DNA of 14,808 nucleotides from an uncultured Candidatus Melainabacteria bacterium (GTDB taxonomy: Bacteria > Cyanobacteriota > Vampirovibrionia > Gastranaerophilales > Gastranaerophilaceae): the NCBI GenBank assembly GCA_932182025.1, contig CAKNXK010000015.1:1-14808 (forward strand). The letters are read 5' to 3'. Below, piece after piece: positions 1 through 5,396 of the stretch; position 1 is the stretch's first letter; each line of letters opens with the position of its first letter. The position numbers and the translations under genes are program-made. Under the pieces are notes generated by a model that did no database searches, was not told the DNA's origin, and saw nothing but the letters and a program-made list of their open reading frames with translations.

Positions 1-164
1 AAACCGCTTAATATCGATATCTGCTCGTCTTCACTCAAATGAAGTCCGGATAGCTGCTCGTTGTATATTGTTAATATCTGGTCGTCAGGGTATAACGCAA
101 GCTCTGGATGAGTTTGCTTTAAATAGCTTATTAATTCTTGTCTTTGAATATTAAAATCTGCCAT
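1..164 (-). CDS. Hypothetical protein, N-terminal part (runs off the left edge)
   Basis: An open frame of 54 codons starts at an ATG (complement of 162-164) and leaves the window without a stop. The visible N-terminus begins MADFNIQRQELISYL and is hydrophilic and probably helical, with no signal peptide or membrane segment. An AAAGG Shine-Dalgarno sequence sits about 8 nt before the ATG, and a sigma-28-type promoter lies at 188-215, which would give a leader of about 17 nt. I do not recognise the family. The promoter suggests that it belongs to the late flagellar/motility regulon, like the flagellin in this window. That is inference from promoter type only. The start is well supported; the function is open. 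Confidence 0.7.
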   Translation of the reverse strand, partial: MADFNIQRQELISYLKQTHPELALYPDDQILTIYNEQLSGLHLSEDEQISILSG

Positions 165-187
165 TTTACAACCTTTATCTATATGTA

Positions 188-215
188 TTTACGGCATTTT
201 TTATTTGAAACTTTA
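188..215 (-). promoter_or_regulatory. Sigma-28 (FliA-type) promoter, 12-bp spacer
   Basis: On the minus strand, TAAAGTTT (208-215) is followed after 12 bp by GCCGTAAA (188-195). The known FliA consensus is TAAAGTTT-N11-GCCGATAA, so the -35 is perfect, the -10 is close, and the spacer is 1 bp long. It lies just upstream of the truncated left-edge gene. Two TGTAAC words lie immediately upstream, one helical turn apart. Confidence 0.65.
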
Positions 216-237
216 GGGTTTGTTACAAAATTGTTAC

Positions 238-267
238 AAAAAATAAAAGACCGATTAAATCGGTCTT
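238..267 (-). terminator. Intrinsic terminator of the 121-codon leftward gene
   Basis: AAGACCGAT (247-255) and ATCGGTCTT (259-267) form a perfect 9-bp stem with a 3-nt loop. Read leftward, it is followed by a T-rich run (complement of 238-246). It ends the transcript of the gene at 327-692. Confidence 0.85.
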
Positions 268-326
268 GGAATTAATTAGTGTAGAAGTTTTAATGAACGT
301 AGGAAAATCTTATCTTACATCTTGGA

Positions 327-692
327 TTAAGCAACCATTCCCATTAGAGAATCCATTACAAAATCCATAACCATTGGCGCATTTTCTTCGCCGAATTCTT
401 CTTGAACAATACCGTAAATCATTTCGAATTGTTCCATATATCCTGCAACTCTATCTTGAGTTTGCGGATCAACACCAGCAGGAGTAACTCCTTGTGTTTG
501 TGGTGCTACAAAAATATTATTTGATTCTAAAAATGCCATAACTTTTGATGGATCAACCTGTGTTTCTTCATAATTAATAGCAGGTGCTTGTGCTGCAGCA
601 TTTTGTGGAGCTTCTTCACCTTTTCTTTGAGGTACATATCCGCCTACACCGTAGCTGTTACCGCCAAATATTCTTCCGATTCCGTCTGTCAT
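327..692 (-). CDS. Small hypothetical protein under a sigma-28 promoter
   Basis: This is an unrecognised protein of 121 residues. Its N-terminus is rich in Gly/Tyr (GRIFGGNSYGVGGY). An Ala/Gln/Pro-rich linker follows, then a helical acidic, Met-rich C-terminal half (VAGYMEQFEMIYGIVQEEFG and on to MDFVMDSLMGMVA). There is no signal peptide. Two in-frame ATGs exist, at 698 and 692. The AAAGGAG sequence (701-707) lies only 2 nt from the first but 8 nt from the second, so I prefer 692; starting at 698 would add two residues. A textbook sigma-28 promoter (732-758) precedes it, with a leader of about 33 nt, and a terminator follows at 238-267. This makes it a single-gene unit. Co-expression with flagellin suggests a motility-linked role (export cargo, chaperone, filament accessory), but nothing in the sequence decides which. 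Confidence 0.8.
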   Translation of the reverse strand: MTDGIGRIFGGNSYGVGGYVPQRKGEEAPQNAAAQAPAINYEETQVDPSKVMAFLESNNIFVAPQTQGVTPAGVDPQTQDRVAGYMEQFEMIYGIVQEEFGEENAPMVMDFVMDSLMGMVA

Positions 693-731
693 GTTCATTA
701 CTCCTTTTTTCTTTTTTCCTTTGTATTATGT

Positions 732-758
732 ATTACGGCATATTTTTTGAAAACTTTA
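732..758 (-). promoter_or_regulatory. Sigma-28 (FliA-type) promoter, 11-bp spacer
   Basis: On the minus strand, TAAAGTTT (751-758), an 11-bp spacer and GCCGTAAT (732-739) match the FliA consensus in the -35, the spacer length and most of the -10. It drives the small gene at 327-692. Two tandem TGTAAC words lie farther upstream (about 775-792). Confidence 0.8.
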
Positions 759-810
759 GGATTTTTGAAAGTATTGTTACAATTCGTTACATATAATTTC
801 TAAGTGCCTA

Positions 811-839
811 TTGAAAATATATTTTCAGGGAATTAATAT
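811..839 (+). promoter_or_regulatory. Sigma-70-type promoter of rpmE
   Basis: TTGAAA (811-816) and TAATAT (834-839) are separated by 17 bp. The predicted start near 846 gives a leader of about 54 nt. That leader holds a 6-bp hairpin, TTCAAG/CTTGAA (865-870/879-884), just before the ribosome-binding site. Confidence 0.75.
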
Positions 840-899
840 ATAGTTAAGGTCGAAGTATTAAATATTCAAGTTTGGAATCTTGAAAGAAAGAAGGTCAAA

Positions 900-1100
900 A
901 TGAAAAAAGAAATTCATCCTGATTATAAGAAAACAGTTATCAAATGTGTTTGTGGTAACGAAATCGAAACAGGTTCTGTAGTAGAAAATATCACAGTTGA
1001 AATTTGTTCAAACTGCCACCCATTCTACACAGGACAACAAAAAATCCTTGACTCAGAAGGTAGAGTTGAAAGATTTAAAAAGCGTTACGGTACAAAATAA
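900..1100 (+). CDS. rpmE: Ribosomal protein bL31, zinc-binding type
   Basis: This is large-subunit protein L31, 66 residues, the usual family length. It keeps the C+ zinc ribbon: Cys16, Cys18, Cys36 and Cys39 (CVCG and CSNCH), so it is the zinc-dependent paralogue rather than the Cys-free one made in zinc shortage. The sequence starts MKKEIHPDY, typical of the family, and ends in the basic VERFKKRYG segment. A GAAGG Shine-Dalgarno sequence lies 5 nt before the ATG. It is a single-gene unit with its own -35/-10 promoter (811-839) and a strong terminator (1102-1139). A small hairpin at 865-884 in the leader could tune translation; L31 is known to be autoregulated through its leader in E. coli, but that is not shown here. 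Confidence 0.97.
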   Translation: MKKEIHPDYKKTVIKCVCGNEIETGSVVENITVEICSNCHPFYTGQQKILDSEGRVERFKKRYGTK

Positions 1101-1101
1101 C

Positions 1102-1139
1102 AAAAAAGAAGGTTTGGTTTTCCAAACCTTCTTTTTTTT
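1102..1139 (+). terminator. Intrinsic terminator of rpmE
   Basis: GAAGGTTTGG (1108-1117) pairs perfectly with CCAAACCTTC (1122-1131) around a TTTT loop, followed by eight T residues. The A-run on the left side makes it near-symmetric. Confidence 0.95.
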
Positions 1140-1148
1140 ATAAAAACA

Positions 1149-1157
1149 TGTTATAAT
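1149..1157 (+). promoter_or_regulatory. Extended -10 promoter of the prepilin-like gene
   Basis: TG-T-TATAAT (1149-1157) is a perfect -10 with the extended TGn element. The -35 region (TTCTTT, 1129-1134) is weak and sits in the T-run of the rpmE terminator. The leader would be about 40 nt. Confidence 0.55.
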
Positions 1158-1203
1158 AATAATTGTTATATCAATTTACCCTAAACTTTAAAGGAGAGCT
1201 TTT

Positions 1204-2178
1204 ATGAAAGAAAAAGGTTATACTCTGGCAGAGGTGCTGATTGCACTAGGAATTGTCGGAGTGCTTGCAGCTGTTATGCTGCCAATGGTTAATAAATACA
1301 AACCTGATACAACAAAAGTTTTGTATTTAAATACTTATGATGCATTAGCTGAAACAATTTCTGCTGCAGCAAACAATGGCGGTTATTATGTAAGAGATAA
1401 TGGTACTTTTTCATTTGAAAAACATCCGTTTGCGAACTTAGATGATTATACAGATAATACAAATAATTCTCATAGAATAGCAGGCGGACAGAATAAATTA
1501 TGCAGAGTTATGGCAGAAAACTTTAATATTATAGATGACCTGTCAACTATCTCTTCAGGAAATACAGTTTGCAGAAATAATGCCGTTTATAATCCAGACA
1601 ACTTCAGTGCAGATTTTACAAATAAAAATGGCGTTGCATTTATGATAACAACAAGTACAAATGCTCCTCAAAAAAATAACAACAATTACCAAACAGATAT
1701 AGTCATAGATATAAATGGCATAAACAAGGGAGATAATTGTATATATAACGCTAATTCTTGCAAAAAACCGGATAGATTTACATTCCGAGTTTCAGCAGAC
1801 GCAGAACTTCAACCAACAGATGAAATGGGTATAAGATATCTTGAAACCCGTACAAATTTGAAATACAAAAAAGTTGAGGATTATTCTAACAACTCTCAAT
1901 TGGCGCGTGATATAGAAGAAGCATTACAAAAATCAAGAATTCCTTTTGAGAGATTTGACTTACCTGATTCTGCTACATTAGGCAATCAGGGCAACAATGA
2001 AGGCAATGAAGGCAATGAAGGCGATGATGGTCTAAAGGTTCTACCATATGAACCGAAATATCCAATAAAGCCAATGCTAGAAGAGCCGACTTACCCAGAC
2101 CCTTGCACAAATCCTAATTTTGGAAAATCTGCAGGATATGACTCAAAAGGAAACGAATTACATTATTCTTGCAACTAA
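1204..2178 (+). CDS. Type IV prepilin-like / pseudopilin protein
   Basis: This is a 324-residue protein with a clear class III signal. MKEKG is the leader, prepilin peptidase would cut after Gly5, and mature residue +1 is Tyr with Glu at +5 (YTLAEVLIALG). The hydrophobic stretch at residues 6-28 is the membrane anchor and assembly helix. The rest is a large polar, Asn-rich exported domain with several Cys. The C-terminal part has a Gly-Asn-Glu repeat (about residues 260-275) and a Pro-rich tail (YPIKPMLEEPTYPDP). AGGAG precedes the ATG by 7 nt. No pilus assembly genes are adjacent, so it is an orphan pilin or pseudopilin. Its role could be in type IV pili, type II secretion or DNA uptake. Family membership is firm from the N-terminus only; the C-terminal domain is unrecognised. 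Confidence 0.85.
   Translation: MKEKGYTLAEVLIALGIVGVLAAVMLPMVNKYKPDTTKVLYLNTYDALAETISAAANNGGYYVRDNGTFSFEKHPFANLDDYTDNTNNSHRIAGGQNKLCRVMAENFNIIDDLSTISSGNTVCRNNAVYNPDNFSADFTNKNGVAFMITTSTNAPQKNNNNYQTDIVIDINGINKGDNCIYNANSCKKPDRFTFRVSADAELQPTDEMGIRYLETRTNLKYKKVEDYSNNSQLARDIEEALQKSRIPFERFDLPDSATLGNQGNNEGNEGNEGDDGLKVLPYEPKYPIKPMLEEPTYPDPCTNPNFGKSAGYDSKGNELHYSCN
2002..2028 (+). repeat. In-frame 9-bp tandem repeat encoding Gly-Asn-Glu
   Basis: GGCAATGAA occurs twice in tandem (2002-2010, 2011-2019). A variant, GGCGATGAT (2020-2028), follows, and related units precede it from 1981. Copy changes would lengthen or shorten an acidic linker in the prepilin-like protein without shifting its frame. Confidence 0.7.
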
Positions 2179-2180
2179 TA

Positions 2181-2213
2181 AAAAAAAGAGCCAATTAAAT
2201 TGGCTCTTTTTTT
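2181..2213 (+). terminator. Intrinsic terminator of the prepilin-like gene
   Basis: AAGAGCCAAT (2186-2195) pairs with ATTGGCTCTT (2199-2208) around a 3-nt loop, followed by a T-run to 2213. The folK -35 begins 2 bp later. Confidence 0.95.
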
Positions 2214-2214
2214 A

Positions 2215-2244
2215 TTGACAAAAACCTTTCTATCACGATAAAAT
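2215..2244 (+). promoter_or_regulatory. Promoter of folK placing the start at the ATG (leaderless)
   Basis: TTGACA (2215-2220) and TAAAAT (2239-2244) are separated by 18 bp. Only 6 bp separate the -10 from the folK ATG at 2251, so transcription should start at or within a base or two of the A of ATG. No Shine-Dalgarno sequence is present. Confidence 0.7.
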
Positions 2245-2250
2245 CAAGAT

Positions 2251-2754
2251 ATGGCAATTGTTTATTTATCATTAGGCTCAAATATCGGCGATAGGGTCGG
2301 ATTTATACAGCAGGCGACAAGCTTGCTTAGTTCTAATGAGAATATAAATATAGTATCAACATCGTCTTTTTATGAATCAGAGCCTTGGCAAATGGACTCA
2401 GACAACTGGTTTGTAAACGCTGTTATACAAATATCAACTACTCTCATGCCGGAAACCCTTCTAACAGAATGCCAGAAAATTGAAACTTTTTTAGGCAGAA
2501 AACGTCAGGAAGGAAACCCTAATTATACAGATAGAACTATTGATATTGATATTATTTGTTACGATAACCAAATTATTAATTCACCAAAACTAACAATACC
2601 TCATAAATATTTTCATAAACGTGCATTTGTATTAGTTCCTATGCTGGAAATAGCTGAGGATTTTGTTCACCCTGTTTTTGGAAAAACAGTAGAAGAACTT
2701 TTTGAAGACATTGAAACCCCTGAAATGGTTTGTTTGTATGGAACACGCATCTAG
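2251..2754 (+). CDS. folK: 2-amino-4-hydroxy-6-hydroxymethyldihydropteridine pyrophosphokinase (HPPK)
   Basis: This cytoplasmic enzyme transfers pyrophosphate from ATP to 6-hydroxymethyl-dihydropterin in folate synthesis. At 167 residues it has the usual length. Family motifs in order are YLSLGSNIGDR (5-15), YESEPW (41-46), FVNAV (54-58), Arg83 and Arg95 flanking the substrate loop, the Mg-binding Asp pair in DIDI (Asp98, Asp100), and the PH...R.FVL.P segment. The ATG at 2251 has no Shine-Dalgarno sequence and sits 6 bp after a -10 box, which points to leaderless translation. The stop overlaps the start of the following flavoprotein gene, so the two form an operon. No folP or folB is nearby, which is common where folate genes are scattered. 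Confidence 0.95.
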   Translation: MAIVYLSLGSNIGDRVGFIQQATSLLSSNENINIVSTSSFYESEPWQMDSDNWFVNAVIQISTTLMPETLLTECQKIETFLGRKRQEGNPNYTDRTIDIDIICYDNQIINSPKLTIPHKYFHKRAFVLVPMLEIAEDFVHPVFGKTVEELFEDIETPEMVCLYGTRI

Positions 2755-3862
2755 GGGAAGATTTAGCAAAATTCGTGTTGCCATTGTAGGAGCAGGAGCT
2801 GCAGGCTGTATTTGCGCATATTTTCTTTTAAAAGAAGGCATTAACGTAACTTTATTTGACAAAGGTTCGCCTCTTAGAACATTGCTTCCAACCGGAGGCG
2901 GACGATGTAACCTTGCACACGCTGAATATGATTTTAAAGAGCTTGCTAAAAACTATCCGCGCGGAGAGAAGTTTTTATTATCAGCATTCTCAAAATTCTC
3001 AACCTGGGATACCTTAGCTTTATTTGAAGAACTTGGAATAAAAACCTATACTCAGGACGATAATAGAATTTTTCCCGTAAGTAACAGCGCAAAAGAAGTT
3101 AGAGAAACAATATTAAATAAGATACGTAAAGCAGCTATTATCAAAAAAGAAATTCTTTCTCTAAAAGATTTAGAAAATGAGTTTACACATATCGTAGTTG
3201 CTACAGGCGGACATGCCGGATATGAATTATTAAAAGAATACGATATTAATATTATTGAGCCAAAACCATCTCTGGTAGGTTTGAACACAAAAGAAAACTT
3301 CAAAGATATCAGCGGTACAGTTTGCCATGGAGTAAACGCAGAAGGATTATATGGAGATATTTTATTTACACATTTTGGGATATCAGGACCTTTGGTGTAC
3401 AAGATTTCCTCAATTAAAGCTTTTCAAAAATTTCCTTATGAAATAGAGTTTGATTTAGCTCCAACACTAACTAATTTACAGGAAATTTTAAATATTTCCC
3501 CTCACAAAGAAATTAAAAATATTTTGAGAGAATATTTACCTCAAAAACTGGTTAGCAAAATTCTGCTTGATATTGATGAAACAACAAAAGCACATTTAAT
3601 TAACGGAAAAACCCGAGATTTAATATTAGATAGAATACATAAATTCAGAGTAACTGTTTGCAGCACTAATCGAGGAGAAGAAACAGTTACTGCCGGCGGA
3701 GTTGATTTAAACGAAATCAACCCTAAAACAATGGAAGTAAAAGGAGTAAAAGGGCTCTATTGTATAGGAGAAGTCCTAAACATAGACGGATTCTGCGGAG
3801 GGTTCAACCTTCAAAACGCATGGACTACAGCGTTTATTGCATCTGAAAATATTAAGCAATAA
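2738..3862 (+). CDS. NAD(P)/FAD-dependent oxidoreductase, HI0933/BaiN family
   Basis: This flavoprotein has about 374 residues. The FAD-binding Rossmann motif GAGAAG (residues 18-23) follows a first beta strand. The family signature TGGGRCN is at 52-58, a GISGPLVYK segment is mid-protein, TAGGV comes later, and the C-terminal FAD-contact motif GEVLNIDGFCGGFNLQNA starts near 344. Family members are annotated as BaiN/YhiN-like dehydrogenases or aminoacetone oxidase-like; the physiological substrate is generally unknown and I cannot infer it here. It is slightly shorter than the usual 390-420, through a compact middle domain. The start is uncertain. The ATG at 2738 overlaps folK by 17 bp and leaves about 11 residues before the first strand, and it lacks a Shine-Dalgarno sequence. 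A TTG at 2702, or the AUU codon at 2771 12 nt after AGGGGA, are alternatives. Translation is probably coupled to folK. Confidence 0.88.
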   Translation: MEHASRGRFSKIRVAIVGAGAAGCICAYFLLKEGINVTLFDKGSPLRTLLPTGGGRCNLAHAEYDFKELAKNYPRGEKFLLSAFSKFSTWDTLALFEELGIKTYTQDDNRIFPVSNSAKEVRETILNKIRKAAIIKKEILSLKDLENEFTHIVVATGGHAGYELLKEYDINIIEPKPSLVGLNTKENFKDISGTVCHGVNAEGLYGDILFTHFGISGPLVYKISSIKAFQKFPYEIEFDLAPTLTNLQEILNISPHKEIKNILREYLPQKLVSKILLDIDETTKAHLINGKTRDLILDRIHKFRVTVCSTNRGEETVTAGGVDLNEINPKTMEVKGVKGLYCIGEVLNIDGFCGGFNLQNAWTTAFIASENIKQ

Positions 3863-3887
3863 AAAACTCCCTTTCGGGAGTTTTTTA
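3861..3887. terminator. Bidirectional intrinsic terminator between convergent genes
   Basis: AAAAACTCCC (3862-3871) pairs with GGGAGTTTTT (3876-3885) around TTTC, with A-runs and T-runs on both sides. It overlaps the stop of the flavoprotein gene and lies directly beyond the stop of the leftward Gly-rich gene, so it serves both. Confidence 0.92.
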
Positions 3888-5105
3888 TTATTTGTTAGAT
3901 ACTGTAGGATCTGCGGCATCGTTGATCATAAATTGACCTTCACCTTTATAAGTCCATTCATATACTTTTTGTGTTGCAGTACCGCCAACTTTTTCAGCCT
4001 TAACTTTGTCACCAACTTTGCAATCTTTAGGTACATATACCTTGTATTTACCTTGGAAGCCTTTAACACCAGTTGCACCACAGTCAATTATATATGACAT
4101 TGCATATTCTGTACTATCATTGTCTCGTTTTACATTTTCAGTTTCAATTCCGCTAACTGGTCCTGTAATATAGTAGTCTGCTTGTGTTGTGTTTGAACCT
4201 GTATATTTTTCAACTTCAACTGCTACTGTTGAAACTTGTTGTAAGATTGCAACTTTTGGATTTACTGTAGCTTTTGCTACTAAATAATCTTTTGATTTTC
4301 CATTTGCTTTAGTTGGTTCTAAAGAACCTGCATCTTTGTTAATATAACCCAATTTAATAAGAATTATTTGAGCTGTTTCAGGTTTAAGAGCTTTTAATTT
4401 AGAATCTGGAACATTCTTAAGATCATCTGCATTATTTATTGTTTTACCATCAAGTACAATTGTGATTTCATCACCATTTACTTTAACATTTGCACCATCG
4501 CCATTATCAATTTGACCTTTTTTAAGCTGTTCTAATCTTGCTTTTGCTCCTTCATAGTTTTTAATATTCAATTTTTTCTGAGCTTCATCACCATCAAGTG
4601 GAGATTTAATTAAACCTTCAAGCTCTGTCATTAAATCAGAAATTTCTTTTGCATCAGGTTTCATTGCACCACTTGCTAATTTTGTACCATAATCATTAAT
4701 TTTATCATTTATTTGAGCTAATTTAGCTGTATCTTCATCATCAACCATTTTTTCAACTGTTACAGTTTTTGTTGTAGAAGTATTGTTGTTAGATGAAACA
4801 GCAGGAGTTCCGCCGAAGCCCCAGTTACCGAAGTTGAATGAAGGGAAGCCAAAACCGCCGAACATATTACCGAAACCGCCGAAGAGGTTGCCGCAGAAAC
4901 CACCTAGTAGATTACCGAAGCCCATTCCAAGACCTAAGCCTAAGCCGCCCCAGAATCCGCCGCGTTGTCCGCCACAGCAGTTGTATGTATTATTGCTATT
5001 GTAGTTAAAAATAAATGTATCACCTAGTGCAGCTCTGTTATAGCGTTTGAAAGAACTGTCGCCGTAGAAGCAATGACATCCATAAGTATTTCTTACATAG
5101 CCCAT
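3888..5105 (-). CDS. Glycine/phenylalanine-rich protein of unknown function, divergent from flagellin
   Basis: This is a 405-residue protein that I do not recognise. Residues 1-44 are Cys/Asn/Tyr-rich (paired Cys at 10, 12 and 43-44). Residues 45-99 are an extreme low-complexity block of Gly with Phe, Leu, Trp and Asn (repeats of the GGFGN/GFG type). Residues 100-115 are a Ser/Thr/Asn linker. Residues about 120-200 look helical and charged, possibly coiled coil. The C-terminal 200 residues look beta-rich, with valine-alternating strands and repeated Lys-Val and Gly. There is no N-terminal signal peptide or clear membrane helix, although the Gly block is hydrophobic. A TGAGGT ribosome-binding site lies 7 nt before the ATG. 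It is transcribed away from flagellin across a 289-bp region and ends at a shared terminator. A surface, filament-associated or phase-separating role is conceivable, but this is speculation. Confidence 0.85.
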   Translation of the reverse strand: MGYVRNTYGCHCFYGDSSFKRYNRAALGDTFIFNYNSNNTYNCCGGQRGGFWGGLGLGLGMGFGNLLGGFCGNLFGGFGNMFGGFGFPSFNFGNWGFGGTPAVSSNNNTSTTKTVTVEKMVDDEDTAKLAQINDKINDYGTKLASGAMKPDAKEISDLMTELEGLIKSPLDGDEAQKKLNIKNYEGAKARLEQLKKGQIDNGDGANVKVNGDEITIVLDGKTINNADDLKNVPDSKLKALKPETAQIILIKLGYINKDAGSLEPTKANGKSKDYLVAKATVNPKVAILQQVSTVAVEVEKYTGSNTTQADYYITGPVSGIETENVKRDNDSTEYAMSYIIDCGATGVKGFQGKYKVYVPKDCKVGDKVKAEKVGGTATQKVYEWTYKGEGQFMINDAADPTVSNK

Positions 5106-5200
5106 AATTTTTACCTCATCTGTTTACATCTTATGTATATATAAAGTATTTAAAAAATATACGATTTCACAAGTCATATATTTTGTTACAAAACTTAATA

Positions 5201-5326
5201 TTTACAACTTTAGTTATAGATAGGGGTAAATACAGCTAATAAATCCAGAAATTAAAAGTCAATATTTACAAGGGGTTTAGAACCTCCACTCCTCCATATG
5301 GAGTATTCTCCAACTAAAGTTGTAAA
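5201..5326. repeat. 15-bp perfect inverted repeat in the Gly-rich/flagellin divergent region
   Basis: TTTACAACTTTAGTT (5201-5215) and AACTAAAGTTGTAAA (5312-5326) are exact reverse complements separated by 96 bp. The right arm runs into the flagellin sigma-28 -35 element. Between the arms is a 12-bp palindrome, CTCCATATGGAG (5292-5303). The whole 5106-5394 intergenic stretch holds no gene. Possible roles are an operator for a looping regulator or a divergent promoter arrangement. Confidence 0.6.
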
Positions 5327-5349
5327 GTTCATTTTTTTTATTCCGTAAT
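5323..5349 (+). promoter_or_regulatory. Sigma-28 (FliA-type) promoter of flagellin
   Basis: TAAAGTTC (5323-5330), an 11-bp spacer and TCCGTAAT (5342-5349) fit the FliA consensus. The predicted start near 5356 gives a leader of about 40 nt. The -10 shares CCGTAA with the two sigma-28 promoters at the left end of the window. Confidence 0.8.
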
Positions 5350-5376
5350 ACATGAGGAAAGGTAAATAATTACAAA

Positions 5377-5396
5377 TTTGAAAGGACATTTATTAT
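5377..5396 (+). promoter_or_regulatory. Flagellin ribosome-binding region, complementary to the flagellin 3' UTR
   Basis: This 20-nt stretch contains the AAAGGA Shine-Dalgarno sequence (5381-5386) and the first two bases of the start codon. It can pair with 6573-6592 at 19 Watson-Crick positions plus one G-U (5390 with 6579). The first 13 nt (5377-5389) are perfect. Pairing would bury the ribosome-binding site. Confidence 0.75.

Noticed and set aside
584..803. Overlapping rightward ORFs of about 70 codons with hydrophobic Phe/Leu-rich translation
   Set aside because: They lie antisense to the 121-codon gene and its T-rich promoter region; composition reflects poly-T runs, and there is no ribosome-binding site.
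2702..2737. TTG start for the flavoprotein gene
   Set aside because: It would add 12 residues unlike the family N-terminus and deepen the overlap with folK; the ATG at 2738 is more economical, although neither has a Shine-Dalgarno sequence.
4783..5004. Rightward proline-rich ORF
   Set aside because: It is the exact antisense of the Gly-rich block of the 405-residue protein; glycine codons read backwards give proline codons.
5180..5215. A leftward sigma-28 promoter for the Gly-rich gene (TAAAGTTG, 11 bp, TTTTGTAA)
   Set aside because: The spacer is right but the -10 lacks the CCG core found in the other three promoters, and it would leave a leader of about 75 nt. Kept only as a hint within the inverted-repeat finding.
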